64,000 nt of DNA, taken from assembly GCF_001662075.1 (NCBI RefSeq), contig NZ_LYPL01000002.1, forward strand, positions 558,001 through 622,000, in the 5' to 3' direction. Below the pieces are notes generated by a model that was not told where the DNA came from, made no database searches, and saw only the letters and a list, made by a program, of their open reading frames with translations. A program made the position numbers and the translations under genes. Origin of the DNA: Rhizobium bangladeshense (GTDB lineage Bacteria > Pseudomonadota > Alphaproteobacteria > Rhizobiales > Rhizobiaceae). Every line of letters begins with the position of its first letter. Position 1 is the stretch's first letter. Positions 47,850 to 60,724 of this stretch are shown piece by piece.

Positions 47850-48893
47850 ATGGATTCTTTCTTTTCGACCTATGTCTTGCCGGCGATCATCATGATCGGG
47901 CAGTCGCTGCTGCTTCTGGTCTGCCTGCTCGTCTTCATCGCTTATGTGCTGCTTGCCGACCGCAAGATCTGGGCGGCCGTGCAGCTGCGCCGCGGCCCGA
48001 ACGTCGTCGGCCCCTTCGGCCTGTTCCAGTCCTTCGCCGACCTTCTGAAATTCGTCTTCAAGGAGCCGATCATTCCGGCCGGCGCCAACAAGGCGGTGTT
48101 TCTGCTTGCTCCGCTGGTGACGGTGCTTCTGGCGCTGTCCACCTGGGCGGTGGTGCCGCTCGCCGACGGATGGGTGATCGCCAACATCAATGTCGGCATC
48201 CTCTACATCTTCGCGATCTCCTCGCTCGAGGTCTACGGCATCATCATGGGCGGCTGGGCTTCGAACTCGAAGTATCCCTTCCTCGGCGCGTTGCGCTCGG
48301 CGGCGCAGATGGTGTCCTACGAAGTCTCGATCGGCTTCGTCATCGTCACCGTGCTTCTCTGCGTCGGTTCGCTGAACCTGACCGACATCGTCAATGCGCA
48401 GCATACCGGCCTCGGCACCATGCTCGGACTACCGGCGTCGTTCCTCGACTGGCACTGGCTGTCGCTTTTCCCGATGTTCATCGTCTTCTTCATTTCGGCG
48501 CTGGCCGAGACCAACCGTCCGCCCTTCGACCTTCCGGAAGCCGAATCGGAACTGGTTGCCGGCTTCATGGTCGAATACGGCTCCTCGCCATACATGATGT
48601 TCATGCTCGGCGAATATGCGGCCGTCTGCCTGATGTGCGCGCTGACGACGATCCTTTTCCTCGGCGGCTGGCTGCCTCCGGTCGATATCTGGGTCCTCAA
48701 CTGGGTTCCCGGCATCATCTGGTTCACCCTGAAGGCTTGCCTGGTGTTCTTCATGTTCGCAATGGTCAAGGCCTTCGTTCCGCGCTACCGCTACGACCAG
48801 CTCATGCGCCTCGGCTGGAAGGTTTTCCTGCCGCTGTCGCTCGCCATGGTCATCATCGTTGCATTCGTGCTGAAACTGACGGGATGGGCTTGA
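47850..48893 (+). CDS. nuoH: NADH dehydrogenase subunit H
   Basis: 347 aa, the ND1-type membrane subunit at the quinone channel. It has eight predicted spans, with [40 protein letters not shown] and [20 protein letters not shown] (cytoplasmic acidic loop). GGGGACC precedes the start. It couples quinone reduction to proton pumping. Confidence 0.98.
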   Translation: MDSFFSTYVLPAIIMIGQSLLLLVCLLVFIAYVLLADRKIWAAVQLRRGPNVVGPFGLFQSFADLLKFVFKEPIIPAGANKAVFLLAPLVTVLLALSTWAVVPLADGWVIANINVGILYIFAISSLEVYGIIMGGWASNSKYPFLGALRSAAQMVSYEVSIGFVIVTVLLCVGSLNLTDIVNAQHTGLGTMLGLPASFLDWHWLSLFPMFIVFFISALAETNRPPFDLPEAESELVAGFMVEYGSSPYMMFMLGEYAAVCLMCALTTILFLGGWLPPVDIWVLNWVPGIIWFTLKACLVFFMFAMVKAFVPRYRYDQLMRLGWKVFLPLSLAMVIIVAFVLKLTGWA

Positions 48894-48933
48894 TGACGCC
48901 CACTCTCGTTTCCGGCAAAATTGGAGGTTGAAG

Positions 48934-49425
48934 ATGGCAAGCTTGTCCAGCTCCATCAACTCGCTGTTCCTCAAGGAATTCTTCGGCGCGTTCTTTCTGT
49001 CGATGCGCTATTTCTTCCGCCAGAAGGCGACGATCAACTATCCCTTCGAAAAGGGTCCGGTCTCCCCGCGTTTCCGCGGCGAACATGCGCTGCGCCGTTA
49101 TCCAAACGGCGAAGAGCGCTGCATCGCCTGCAAGCTCTGCGAGGCGATCTGTCCTGCCCAGGCCATCACCATCGAGGCGGGTCCGCGCCGCAACGACGGC
49201 ACGCGCCGCACCGTGCGCTACGACATCGACATGGTGAAGTGCATCTATTGCGGCTTCTGCCAGGAAGCCTGCCCTGTTGACGCGATCGTCGAGGGCCCGA
49301 ATTTCGAATTTGCGACGGAAACCCGCGAAGAGCTCTATTTCGACAAGGCGCGCCTTCTCGATAACGGCGACCGGTGGGAGCGCGAAATCGCCCGCAATAT
49401 CGCGATCGACTCGCCGTACCGCTGA
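48934..49425 (+). CDS. nuoI: NADH dehydrogenase subunit I
   Basis: 163 aa from the ATG at 48934 with TTGGAGG 6 bases upstream (the frame opens at a TTG at 48928). Two [4Fe-4S] motifs are present: [16 protein letters not shown] and [16 protein letters not shown], for clusters N6a and N6b. The N-terminal amphipathic helix docks on the membrane arm. It is followed after 143 bp by nuoJ. Confidence 0.98.
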   Translation: MASLSSSINSLFLKEFFGAFFLSMRYFFRQKATINYPFEKGPVSPRFRGEHALRRYPNGEERCIACKLCEAICPAQAITIEAGPRRNDGTRRTVRYDIDMVKCIYCGFCQEACPVDAIVEGPNFEFATETREELYFDKARLLDNGDRWEREIARNIAIDSPYR

Positions 49426-49568
49426 TTGGGTTTTGAAATGCCGCGATGGAGCTCTGCTGCTCCTCTAGCGGTCAATATGCACAGGAGCTTTGCCGGCCAG
49501 CGCCGCAGAAAGCTCCATCGGGCAGAAAAACTCCCGGCTGCCCGGGGGAAGATGAAAAAGGCACCAAC

Positions 49569-50183
49569 ATGGGTCTGCAGGCTCTATTTTTCTATCTTTT
49601 CGCCTTTGTCGCGGTGGCGTCGGCGTTCATGGTCATCTGGGCGAAGAACCCGGTTCACTCGGTTCTGTTCCTGATCCTGGTGTTCTTCAACGCGGCCGGC
49701 CTCTTTCTGCTGCTGGGCGCCGAATTCCTGGCGATGATCCTGCTCGTGGTCTATGTCGGCGCCGTCGCCGTGCTCTTCCTCTTCGTGGTGATGATGCTCG
49801 ATATCGACTTCACCGAACTGAGGGCAGGGGTTCTCGAATATGCGCCGATCGGCGGGCTGATCGGGATCATTCTCGCTGCCGAGCTGATCGTCGTCATCGG
49901 CGGCAGCGTCATCTCGCCTGAGATCGCCAAATCAGTCGCCATGCCGATCCCGGCGCTGACGGAGCGCACCAATACGGCCGCCCTCGGCGACGTGCTCTAC
50001 ACCAATTACGTTTACTTCTTCCAGATCGCCGGCCTGGTGCTGCTGGTCGCCATGATCGGCGCCATCGTCCTGACGCTCCGGCACCGCACCAACATCAAGC
50101 GGCAGAATATCCCCAGGCAGGTTGCCCGCACGCCCGCCACCGCCGTCGAGGTGGTTTCGGTCAAGCCCGGGCAGGGCGTCTAA
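49569..50183 (+). CDS. nuoJ: NADH dehydrogenase subunit J
   Basis: 204 aa from ATG 49569; an upstream open stretch to 49446 is not preferred. The ND6-type subunit has five spans: [40 protein letters not shown] and [10 protein letters not shown] include the conserved pi-bulge helix region. The C-terminal 30 residues are basic and cytoplasmic. Confidence 0.96.
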   Translation: MGLQALFFYLFAFVAVASAFMVIWAKNPVHSVLFLILVFFNAAGLFLLLGAEFLAMILLVVYVGAVAVLFLFVVMMLDIDFTELRAGVLEYAPIGGLIGIILAAELIVVIGGSVISPEIAKSVAMPIPALTERTNTAALGDVLYTNYVYFFQIAGLVLLVAMIGAIVLTLRHRTNIKRQNIPRQVARTPATAVEVVSVKPGQGV

Positions 50184-50206
50184 AGGCAGGTCAAGGAACA
50201 AAGAAC

Positions 50207-50515
50207 ATGGTCATCGGTCTTTCTCACTACCTGACGGTCAGCGCCATCCTCTTCACGCTCGGCGTCTTCGGCATCTTCCTGAACCGGAAGAACGTCATCG
50301 TCATCCTGATGTCGGTCGAACTGATCCTGCTTTCGGTCAACATCAACATGGTCGCCTTCTCCCACTTCCTGAACGACATCGTCGGACAGGTCTTTGCGCT
50401 GTTCATCCTGACGGTGGCGGCTGCCGAGGCGGCGATCGGTCTTGCAATTCTCGTTGTCTTCTACCGCAACCGCGGCTCGATCGCGGTCGAAGACGTCAAT
50501 ATGATGAAGGGCTGA
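50207..50515 (+). CDS. nuoK: NADH dehydrogenase subunit K
   Basis: 102 aa, the ND4L-type subunit with three spans. The conserved membrane glutamates are in [20 protein letters not shown] and [20 protein letters not shown]. It precedes nuoL by 7 bp. Confidence 0.98.
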   Translation: MVIGLSHYLTVSAILFTLGVFGIFLNRKNVIVILMSVELILLSVNINMVAFSHFLNDIVGQVFALFILTVAAAEAAIGLAILVVFYRNRGSIAVEDVNMMKG

Positions 50516-50522
50516 GTGGCTC

Positions 50523-52522
<2,000 letters not shown>

Positions 52523-52523
<1 letters not shown>

Positions 52524-54034
52524 TGACCGATTGGCCTATTCTTTCAACGGTCACCTTCCTGCCACTCGTCGGCGTGGTGCTCCTGCTGCTGATGAACGGC
52601 GAGAGCCAAGCCGGCCGCAAGAATGTGCTGTGGATCTCGCTGATCACCACCGTCTTCACCTTCGTCGTTTCCCTCGTCATCTGGGTCGGCTTCGACAACG
52701 CCAATCCGGGCTTCCAGATGCTTGAAAAGCATGACTGGCTCGGTACCGGCATCGGTTACCATGTCGGCGTCGATGGCATCTCGATGCTGTTCGTCATCCT
52801 GTCGACCTTCCTCATGCCCTTCTGCGTGCTGGCGAGCTGGCTCTCGATTGAGAAGCGCCTGAAGGAATACATGATTGCCTTCCTCATCCTGGAAACGATG
52901 ATGGTCGGCGTCTTCGTCTCGCTTGATATCGTGCTCTTCTACGTCTTCTTCGAGGCGGGCCTCATTCCGATGTTCCTGATCATCGGCGTCTGGGGCGGCA
53001 GGGACCGCGTCTATGCGAGCTACAAGTTCTTCCTCTATACGCTGCTCGGCTCGGTGCTGATGCTGCTCGCCATCATGGCGATGTACTGGCAGGCCGGAAC
53101 GACCGATATCACCGCGCTGCTCGCCTACAAGTTCCCGCCGGCGCTGCAGACCTGGCTATGGCTTGCCTTCTTCGCCTCCTTCGCGGTGAAGATGCCGATG
53201 TGGCCGGTCCATACCTGGCTTCCGGATGCCCACGTGCAGGCGCCGACGGCCGGCTCGGTGATCCTGGCCGGCGTCCTGCTGAAGCTCGGCGGCTACGGTC
53301 TCATCCGCTTCTCGCTCGGCATGTTCCCGGTGGCGTCCGATTATTTCGCGCCGCTCGTCTTCGCCATGTCCGTCATCGCCATCATCTACACCTCGCTGGT
53401 GGCGATGATGCAGGACGACATCAAGAAGCTGATCGCCTATTCCTCCGTGGCGCACATGGGCTACGTGACCATGGGCATCTTCGCCGCCAACATGCAGGGC
53501 GTTCAGGGGTCGATCTTCCAGATGCTGTCGCACGGCATCGTCTCGGGCGCGCTCTTCCTCTGCGTCGGCGTCGTCTACGACCGCACCCACACCCGCGAGA
53601 TCAACGCCTATGGCGGTCTCGTCAACAACATGCCGAAATATGCGGTCGCGATGATGGTCTTCACCATGGCCAATGTCGGGCTTCCCGGCACCTCTGGCTT
53701 CGTCGGCGAATTCCTGACGCTGATCGGCGTCTTCCGGGTCAACACCTGGGTCGCGCTCTTTGCCGCTACCGGCGTCATCCTCTCGGCCGCCTATGCGCTT
53801 TGGCTCTATCGCCGGGTGATCTTCGGTGCGCTGGAGAAGGAAAAGCTGAAGGCATTGCTCGATCTTTCGCCACGCGAGCAGTTGATCCTCTATCCGCTGG
53901 TCGCACTGACGATCTTCTTCGGCGTATACCCGGCTCCGGTCTTCGACGCCACGGCCGCCTCGGTGGATCTGCTGGTCAACAACTACACGGCCGCCGTGCA
54001 CGCAGCGCAGAATGTTGCGCTGTCTATGAAATGA
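52523..54034 (+). CDS. nuoM: NADH dehydrogenase subunit M
   Basis: 503 aa, the ND4-type antiporter-like subunit, about 14 spans. [20 protein letters not shown] (glutamate), [20 protein letters not shown] and [17 protein letters not shown] are diagnostic. It overlaps nuoL by one base, so translation is probably coupled. Confidence 0.98.
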
Positions 54035-54052
54035 TGACGGGACTTATCGGAC

Positions 54053-55498
54053 ATGACCGCTGAAACAATTCTCCTCAGTCTGCATCTTTCCGCGCCGGAG
54101 CTCATCCTCGCGGTCGGCGCCCTTGTCCTGTTGATGGTCGGCGTCTTCTCGGGCGAGCGGTCGGGCCTCGTCGTCACCGGCCTTGCCATCGTGCTGCTGC
54201 TGGCCTCCGGCCTGTGGCTGCTCTTCGTGCCGGCCGAAGGCCTTGCCTATGGCGGCGTCTACATGGCCGACGGCTTCTCGCGCTTCATGAAGCTGGTGGC
54301 GCTCATCGGCTCGCTGGTCGCCCTGTTCATGACGATGGGCCACGCCCGCGAAAACCAGCTCGACAAGTTCGAGTTTCCGGTTCTGCTGGTGCTCGCGACC
54401 CTCGGCATCCTGCTGATGATCTCGGCCAACGACCTGATCTCGCTCTATCTCGCGCTGGAACTGCAGTCGCTGGCGCTCTACGTCGTCGCCGCGATCAACC
54501 GCGACAGCCTGAAGTCGACCGAAGCCGGCCTCAAATATTTCGTACTCGGCGCGCTGTCCTCCGGCATGCTGCTCTACGGCATGTCGCTGGTTTACGGCTT
54601 CACCGGCCATACCCACTTCTCCGAGATCGCCCAGGCGCTTTCCGTCGAGGGCGCGCGTTCGCTCGGCCTCATCTTCGGTCTGGTCTTCATTCTCGCCGGC
54701 ATTGCCTTCAAGATCTCGGCCGTTCCCTTCCACATGTGGACGCCTGACGTCTACGAAGGCGCGCCGACGCCGGTCACCGCCTTCCTGGCCGCAGCCCCCA
54801 AGGTTGCCGCCATGGCGATGATGACCCGCATCGTCATCACCGCCTTCCAGCCGGTTCTGGCGGACTGGCAGCAGGTCGTCGTGTTCATCTCGATCGCTTC
54901 GATGCTGCTCGGCTCGTTTGCGGCGATCGGCCAGAAGAACATCAAGCGGCTGATGGCCTATTCCTCGATCGGCCATATGGGCTATGCGCTGGTCGGCCTT
55001 GCCGCGGGCAACCAGACCGGCGTTTCCGGCGTCATGCTTTACATGGTCATCTATATGGTCATGACCCTCGGCAGCTTTGCGATCATCATGTCGATGCGCC
55101 GCAAGGACGGCACCGTCGTCGAAGACGTCAATGATCTCGCCGGCCTTTCCGCGACCAACCCGTTCATGGCCGTGGTGCTGACGGCGCTGATGTTCTCGCT
55201 CGCCGGCATTCCGCCGCTCGCCGGTTTCTTCGCCAAGTACTTCGTCTTCGTTGCGGCGATCGAAGCCAAGCTTTATGCGCTTGCCATCATCGGCGTTCTC
55301 GCCTCGGTCGTCGGCGCCTATTATTATCTGCGCGTCATCAAGCTGATGTGGTTCGATGAGGCGACCGGCGAATTCGCCCGGGTCTCCGGCGCCCTGCGTC
55401 TGGTCTTCGGTCTTTCCGGTCTCTTCGTCACCGCCTATGTGCTCATCGGTGGGCCGATCGGCGGTGCGGCAGAGCTTGCCGCCGCGACGCTCTTCTAA
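54053..55498 (+). CDS. nuoN: NADH dehydrogenase subunit N
   Basis: 481 aa, the ND2-type antiporter-like subunit and last canonical nuo gene. [40 protein letters not shown] and [16 protein letters not shown] are the family signatures. Its stop overlaps the birA start (TAATG), so birA is an operon extension. Confidence 0.98.
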   Translation: MTAETILLSLHLSAPELILAVGALVLLMVGVFSGERSGLVVTGLAIVLLLASGLWLLFVPAEGLAYGGVYMADGFSRFMKLVALIGSLVALFMTMGHARENQLDKFEFPVLLVLATLGILLMISANDLISLYLALELQSLALYVVAAINRDSLKSTEAGLKYFVLGALSSGMLLYGMSLVYGFTGHTHFSEIAQALSVEGARSLGLIFGLVFILAGIAFKISAVPFHMWTPDVYEGAPTPVTAFLAAAPKVAAMAMMTRIVITAFQPVLADWQQVVVFISIASMLLGSFAAIGQKNIKRLMAYSSIGHMGYALVGLAAGNQTGVSGVMLYMVIYMVMTLGSFAIIMSMRRKDGTVVEDVNDLAGLSATNPFMAVVLTALMFSLAGIPPLAGFFAKYFVFVAAIEAKLYALAIIGVLASVVGAYYYLRVIKLMWFDEATGEFARVSGALRLVFGLSGLFVTAYVLIGGPIGGAAELAAATLF

Positions 55499-56262
55499 TG
55501 GTTTCCGACAGGCGGCGCCGGATATCGCTCGGCGATTTCAGGCACGAGGCGCTGTCGGAAACATCGTCCACCAATAGCGAATGCCTCGCCCGGGCGCGGG
55601 CGGGCGATCCCGGAAGTCTCTGGGTGACGGCCGAGAGGCAGACCGGCGGCCGCGGCCGCCGCGGCCGTCTCTGGGTGTCCGAACGCGGCAATCTCTATGC
55701 TTCCCTTCTATTGATCGACCCGGCGCCGATGGAGCGCCTCGGCTCGCTGCCGCTGGCGGTCGCCGTCGCCGTGCACCAGGCGATCAGCCAGGTGCTGCCG
55801 CCGGGCGCCGAACCGCTCGAGGTCAAATGGCCGAACGATATTCTCATCGGCCGGAAAAAGACCTGCGGCATCCTCGTCGAGGGTGAGCAGTTGCCGGACG
55901 GCCGCTACGCGCTGATCGTCGGCATCGGCATCAATGTCTCGGTCATGCCGGATAATCCGCTCTATCCCGTCACCTGTCTGCGTCAGCATGCAAGCGCGGC
56001 TTCGCCGGAAGAGCTCTTCGCGCATCTCTTCGCGGCGATGGCGGATGTGCTCGATCAATGGGACCAGGGCCGCGGCATTGCCGAGATCACGGCGCGCTGG
56101 CGCACCATCGCCTGTGGCATCGGCGAAAAGATCACGGTGAATTTACCGGACCGATCGATTTCCGGCCAATTCGCCGGAATTGATGATAATGGCTTGTTGA
56201 TGCTCGATATCGGCGCTGGCAGGATTATGCCCATTGCCGCCGGTGATGTGTTTTTTGGATAG
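55498..56262 (+). CDS. birA: Biotin--[acetyl-CoA-carboxylase] ligase
   Basis: 254 aa. The catalytic domain has GGRGRRGRLWVSERGNLYAS (biotinyl-AMP loop) and KWPNDILI, plus the C-terminal SH3-like domain. The N-terminal DNA-binding domain of E. coli BirA is missing, so it is a ligase only and not a repressor. It biotinylates carboxylase carrier proteins. The start overlaps the nuoN stop by one base and the gene is co-transcribed with nuo. Confidence 0.93.
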   Translation: MVSDRRRRISLGDFRHEALSETSSTNSECLARARAGDPGSLWVTAERQTGGRGRRGRLWVSERGNLYASLLLIDPAPMERLGSLPLAVAVAVHQAISQVLPPGAEPLEVKWPNDILIGRKKTCGILVEGEQLPDGRYALIVGIGINVSVMPDNPLYPVTCLRQHASAASPEELFAHLFAAMADVLDQWDQGRGIAEITARWRTIACGIGEKITVNLPDRSISGQFAGIDDNGLLMLDIGAGRIMPIAAGDVFFG

Positions 56263-56279
56263 CGGAAAAAACGAAAATT

Positions 56280-57950
56280 ATGGCGAAACAGGACGAGTTG
56301 GTATTCCTGCCTCTGGGCGGCGTTGGCGAGATCGGCATGAATCTCGCTCTCTATGGCTACGGCCCGCCCGAGCATCGCCAGTGGATCATGGTCGATTGCG
56401 GCGTCACCTTTCCCGGCCCGGATCTGCCGGGCGTCGACCTCGTCCTGCCCGACATCCGCTTCCTCGCCAGCGAACGCAAGAACCTCAAGGCGATCATCAT
56501 CACCCATGCCCATGAAGACCATTATGGCGCGCTCGCCGATCTCTGGCCGGGTCTCAACGTGCCGGTCTTCGCCTCGGGCTTTACCTCAGGCCTGCTCGAA
56601 GCCAAGCGCAATTTCGAGAAGGCAACGATCGGCGAGGTGCCGGTGACGCCGTTCAAGGCGGGCGATAAGATCAATGTCGGCCCGTTCAGCATTGAAGGCG
56701 TGGCCGTAAATCACTCGATTCCCGAGCCGATGTCGCTGATGATCCGCACGCCTGCCGGCAATGTCATCCATACCGGCGACTGGAAGATCGACCACGAGCC
56801 CTCGCTCGGGCCGCTGACCGATGAGACGCGCTTTCGCCAGTTGGGCGACGAGGGCGTGCTGGCGCTGATGTGCGATTCCACCAACGCCTTGCGTGATGGC
56901 GTTTCGCCCTCCGAGAAAGATGTCTCCGAAAGCCTGCGCAAGATCATTGAGGATGCCGAAGGCCGGGTGGCGATCACCACCTTCTCATCGAATGTCGGGC
57001 GCATTCGCACCGTTGCCGAAGCGGCCGAGGCGGCCGGCCGCGAAGTGCTGCTGCTCGGCAGCTCGCTGAAGCGCGTCGTCGACGTCGCCCGCGATATCGG
57101 CCTGATGGAGGGTGTCAAGCCCTTCATTTCCGAAGAGGAATACGGCTATATTCCGCGCGATAAGGTGGTCGTCATACTGACCGGCAGCCAGGGCGAAGCG
57201 CGGGCAGCTCTTGCCAAGCTCTCCCGCGACGAGATGCGCAATGTGGCCTTTGCGGCAGGCGATATCGTCGTCTTTTCCTCGCGCGCCATTCCCGGCAACG
57301 AGAAGGCGATCCAGGATATCAAGAACGGCCTCGTCGAGCAGGGCGTGCACATCATCACCGATACCGAGGCACTCGTCCATGTTTCCGGCCATCCCCGCCG
57401 CAATGAGCTGCAGCGGATGTACGAGTGGACGCGGCCAAAGGTGGTCGTGCCGGTGCATGGCGAGGCTACGCACCTGACGGCGCATAAGGAGCTTGCCGAG
57501 CAATCCGGGATCGCGATCGTCCCGCGGGTGCGCAACGGCGATATCCTGCGGCTGGCGCCAGGGCCGGTCGAGGTGATCGGCGAAGCGCCGCACGGCCGCA
57601 TTTACAAGGACGGCATGTTGATCGGCGATTTCGACGAGATGGGGATCGGCGAGCGCAAGAAACTCTCCTATGTCGGCCATGTCGCGGTCAGTGTCGTGCT
57701 CGACGCCCGTTATGATATCGTCGGCGATCCCGATCTCGTCTCGATCGGCCTGCCTGTTTATGACGACGAAGGCGATGAGATGGAGGACACGCTCTTCGAC
57801 GCGGCGATCAGCGCCATCGAAAGCATTCCGCGCGCCCGCCGCAAGGATCTGGACATGCTGCAGGAGGCCGTTCGCCGCGCCATCCGCGCCGCTGCGAACC
57901 AGAGCTGGGGCAAGAAGCCAGTCGTTACCGCCTTCGTCACCAAGGTCTGA
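56280..57950 (+). CDS. rnj: Ribonuclease J
   Basis: 556 aa. The metallo-beta-lactamase core has the zinc ligands ITHAHEDHYGAL, then HTGDWKIDHEP and the beta-CASP part with SSNVGRIRTVAEAAEAAGR and TGSQGEARAALAKLSRDE, ending with the VSGHPRRNELQRMYEWTRPK motif. It combines 5'-to-3' exonuclease with endonuclease activity and matures 16S and 23S rRNA ends in Rhizobiales. It lies 17 bp after birA. Confidence 0.95.
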   Translation: MAKQDELVFLPLGGVGEIGMNLALYGYGPPEHRQWIMVDCGVTFPGPDLPGVDLVLPDIRFLASERKNLKAIIITHAHEDHYGALADLWPGLNVPVFASGFTSGLLEAKRNFEKATIGEVPVTPFKAGDKINVGPFSIEGVAVNHSIPEPMSLMIRTPAGNVIHTGDWKIDHEPSLGPLTDETRFRQLGDEGVLALMCDSTNALRDGVSPSEKDVSESLRKIIEDAEGRVAITTFSSNVGRIRTVAEAAEAAGREVLLLGSSLKRVVDVARDIGLMEGVKPFISEEEYGYIPRDKVVVILTGSQGEARAALAKLSRDEMRNVAFAAGDIVVFSSRAIPGNEKAIQDIKNGLVEQGVHIITDTEALVHVSGHPRRNELQRMYEWTRPKVVVPVHGEATHLTAHKELAEQSGIAIVPRVRNGDILRLAPGPVEVIGEAPHGRIYKDGMLIGDFDEMGIGERKKLSYVGHVAVSVVLDARYDIVGDPDLVSIGLPVYDDEGDEMEDTLFDAAISAIESIPRARRKDLDMLQEAVRRAIRAAANQSWGKKPVVTAFVTKV

Positions 57951-57952
57951 TC

Positions 57953-58357
57953 ATGCTCGGCCGGGTGAACCATATTGCCATCGCAGTCCCCGACCTGACG
58001 GCGGCGGCGGCCGCCTATCGTGATACGCTGGGCGCTGCCGTGTCGCAGCCGCAGGCGCTGCCGGAACACGGCGTCACCGTCGTCTTCGTCGAATTGCCGA
58101 ACACCAAGGTCGAATTGCTTGAGCCGCTTGGGGAAGCCTCGCCGATCGCCGCCTTCCTCGAGAAGAACCCGTCCGGCGGCATGCACCACATCTGTTACGA
58201 AGTGGACGATATCATCCTCGCCCGCGACCGGCTGGTCGAGGCGGGCGCGCGGGTGCTGGGCGACGGCCAGCCCAAGACCGGCGCGCATGGCAAGCCGGTG
58301 CTCTTTCTGCACCCCAAGGATTTCTTCGGCACGCTGATCGAGCTTGAACAGGCCTGA
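57953..58357 (+). CDS. mce: Methylmalonyl-CoA epimerase
   Basis: 134 aa, a single glyoxalase/dioxygenase-fold (VOC) domain pair: MLGRVNHIAIAVPDLTAAAA, KVELLEPLGEASPIAAFLEK and GGMHHICYEVDDI carry the metal ligands (His, Glu, His). LIELEQA ends the protein with the fourth ligand. It interconverts (2R)- and (2S)-methylmalonyl-CoA in propionate catabolism. It starts 3 bp after the rnj stop. Confidence 0.93.
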   Translation: MLGRVNHIAIAVPDLTAAAAAYRDTLGAAVSQPQALPEHGVTVVFVELPNTKVELLEPLGEASPIAAFLEKNPSGGMHHICYEVDDIILARDRLVEAGARVLGDGQPKTGAHGKPVLFLHPKDFFGTLIELEQA

Positions 58358-58521
58358 ACCCAATTCATGTAGAGTGCTGGCGCTGCGGCAGAGTGACCCG
58401 AAGGCGGCGAAATGTGTTCCGTTCGCTTTGTATTGGCCGCCATTCCGCCGTATAAAGGCGCGCAATTGAAAGCGAGAGGACGCTTTCGCCACATGGCGGC
58501 GCGACATCACCGGGAACCATA

Positions 58522-58797
58522 ATGCTTCAGATCTTCCTTCAGGGATTTGCCGTCTACTTCATCATCTGGTGGATGACGCTTTTCGCCGTCCTGCCGATCG
58601 GCCTGCGCACCCAGGCGGAAGACGATGATATTGTGCTCGGCACCGTTCCTAGCGCGCCCACCCGCTTTCGCGCCGGCTTCGTCTTTTCGCTGACGACGCT
58701 GATATCGGCTCTGATCTATGGCCTCTGGTATGTCTGTGACACCTATTTCGGCTGGGGCTTCGATGCCCTTCCACAACTGGGGCCTAGCTTCTATTGA
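58522..58797 (+). CDS. DUF1467 family small membrane protein
   Basis: 91 aa with two membrane spans: MLQIFLQGFAVYFIIWWMTL then FAVLPIGLRTQAEDDDIVLG, and a second span near the C-terminus (FVFSLTTLISALIYGLWYV). The TQAEDD loop and the mce/proS neighbourhood are typical of alphaproteobacterial DUF1467. Function is unknown. It lies 164 bp after mce. Confidence 0.85.
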   Translation: MLQIFLQGFAVYFIIWWMTLFAVLPIGLRTQAEDDDIVLGTVPSAPTRFRAGFVFSLTTLISALIYGLWYVCDTYFGWGFDALPQLGPSFY

Positions 58798-58966
58798 AGT
58801 AGCTTTTGCTCAAAGTTTGGGCAGATGTAAAATTCACGAAAAAACGATTTCGTCATATCGGCGTCATGCTGTTACGCAAAGAGCTCGCCTGACGGAATGA
58901 GGGCGCATTTCCTTACGGAAGGCGATCTCGTTTCTGGTTGGCATGGGAGGCAAAAGCCAAAAAAAA

Positions 58967-58989
58967 ACAAGGCTGAAAGCCTTGTTTTA
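58967..58989 (+). terminator. Intrinsic terminator upstream of proS
   Basis: ACAAGGCT-GAA-AGCCTTGT is a perfect 8-bp stem (58967-58985) with a T-tract after it and an A-tract before it, so it may work in both directions. It ends the nuo-birA-rnj-mce-DUF1467 block. Confidence 0.8.
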
Positions 58990-59181
58990 AGTATCGCGTG
59001 ATCTGTAACCGTTGCCGGGGCTGCGACGAGCGCGCCTAAGATCTGATCCTCCCAAGACTTGACCGCGAATTCGGCAAGAATTTAGCTTCCTGCCTGTTTT
59101 GTGAGCTAAAGCTAGCTCAAACATTGGGCTTTGTCATTAGCTTTTTTTGCATTTTTGCTACACTCTAGCAAAATATTTCTG

Positions 59182-59211
59182 TTGACAAGATTTTCGTTCA
59201 AGTCCTTATAA
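59182..59211 (+). promoter_or_regulatory. Sigma70-type promoter for proS
   Basis: TTGACA (59182-59187), an 18-bp spacer, and TTATAA (59206-59211) lie in a markedly AT-rich stretch (about 59090-59210). Transcription from here leaves about 170 nt of leader before the proS start. Confidence 0.7.
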
Positions 59212-59386
59212 ACACGCGCTTTTTCACGCCCCTTCATTTTGCCGGCGTGAACATGCGTATCCGGGAGGCGGCCGACGGCAGTTGCGGGTTTCCTTCCCGC
59301 CGCGAAGCGGCTATGAACGCTCCCAAATTTATCAATGTACCGTCGATTCCGTTCTCCGCGGGATCTCAACTGCTTCGGAATCCGCC

Positions 59387-60709
59387 ATGCGTCTGTCCCG
59401 CTATTTCATGCCCATCCTCAAGGAAAACCCCAAGGAGGCGGAAATCGTCTCCCACCGGTTGATGCTGCGCGCCGGCATGATCCGCCAGCAGTCGCAGGGC
59501 ATCTATTCCTGGCTGCCGCTCGGCAAGCGCGTTCTCGACAAGGTCAACGGCATTATCCGCGAGGAGCAGAACCGTGCCGGCGCCATCGAGCTTTCGATGC
59601 CGACGCTGCAGTCGGCCGAGCTCTGGCAGGAAAGCGGCCGCTACGACGCCTACGGTAAGGAGATGCTGCGCATCAAGGACCGCCAGGAGCGGCCGATGCT
59701 CTACGGCCCCACCAACGAGGAGATGGTGACGGATATTTTCCGCTCCTCCGTCAAATCCTACAAGGACTTGCCGCTCAATCTCTATCACATCCAGCTGAAG
59801 TTCCGCGATGAGATCCGTCCGCGCTTCGGCACCATGCGCTCGCGCGAATTCATGATGAAGGATGCCTATTCCTTCGATCTGACGCGCGAGGGTGCGGAGC
59901 ATTCCTATAACAAGATGTTCGCCGCCTATCTGAGGACATTCGATCGGCTCGGCCTGCGCGCCATCCCGATGCGGGCCGACACCGGCCCGATCGGCGGCAA
60001 TCTCAGCCACGAATTCATCATCCTCGCCGATACCGGCGAATCCGAGGTCTTCTGCCACAAGGACTTCGTCGGCTTCGATATTCCTGATGAACGGACCGAC
60101 TTCGACAGCGTCGAAGGTCTGCAGGCGATCTTCGACAAGTGGACCTCACTCTATGCGGCGACCTCGGAAATGCACGACGAGGCGGCTTTCAACGCGGTGC
60201 CCGAAGGCGAGCGCCTTTCCGCCCGCGGCATCGAGGTTGGCCATATCTTCTATTTCGGCACGAAATATTCCGAGCCGATGGGCGCGAAAGTGCAGGGGCC
60301 TGACGGCAAGGAACACTTCGTTCACATGGGGTCCTACGGTATCGGCCCGACGCGCCTTGTTCCCGCCATCATCGAAGCATCGCATGACGACAACGGAATC
60401 ATCTGGCCGGCATCGGTCGCGCCCTTCGATGTCGTGGTGATCAATATGAAGGCGGGCGATCAGGCCTGCGACGACACTTGCGAGCTGATCTATGCCGCGC
60501 TGACCAAGGCCGGCAAGGACGTGCTCTATGACGATACCGACGACCGGGCCGGCACGAAATTCGCGACCGCCGACCTGATCGGCGTACCCGTCCAGATCAT
60601 CGCCGGACCGCGCGCGGTCGCCAACGGCGAGGTCGAAGTGAAGGATCGCAAGACCGGCGCCCGCGAAACGATGACCATCGAAGCGGCGATCAACAGGTTC
60701 GTGGCTTAA
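59387..60709 (+). CDS. proS: Prolyl-tRNA synthetase
   Basis: 440 aa from the ATG at 59387 ([20 protein letters not shown]). A frame extension to 59282 lacks family similarity. The class II synthetase motifs are [31 protein letters not shown] and [17 protein letters not shown], followed by an anticodon-binding domain. It is the short form without the large editing insertion seen in E. coli (572 aa), normal for alphaproteobacteria. The leader is long and has no clear ribosome site; GCGGGATC is the nearest purine run. Confidence 0.95.
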   Translation: MRLSRYFMPILKENPKEAEIVSHRLMLRAGMIRQQSQGIYSWLPLGKRVLDKVNGIIREEQNRAGAIELSMPTLQSAELWQESGRYDAYGKEMLRIKDRQERPMLYGPTNEEMVTDIFRSSVKSYKDLPLNLYHIQLKFRDEIRPRFGTMRSREFMMKDAYSFDLTREGAEHSYNKMFAAYLRTFDRLGLRAIPMRADTGPIGGNLSHEFIILADTGESEVFCHKDFVGFDIPDERTDFDSVEGLQAIFDKWTSLYAATSEMHDEAAFNAVPEGERLSARGIEVGHIFYFGTKYSEPMGAKVQGPDGKEHFVHMGSYGIGPTRLVPAIIEASHDDNGIIWPASVAPFDVVVINMKAGDQACDDTCELIYAALTKAGKDVLYDDTDDRAGTKFATADLIGVPVQIIAGPRAVANGEVEVKDRKTGARETMTIEAAINRFVA

Positions 60710-60724
60710 GGAAACGGAGGCGAA

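Noticed and set aside
45810..48404. An 864-codon open frame antisense to nuoG and the start of nuoH
   Set aside because: It mirrors the high third-position GC of the real genes, has no domain, and lies opposite intact nuo coding sequence.
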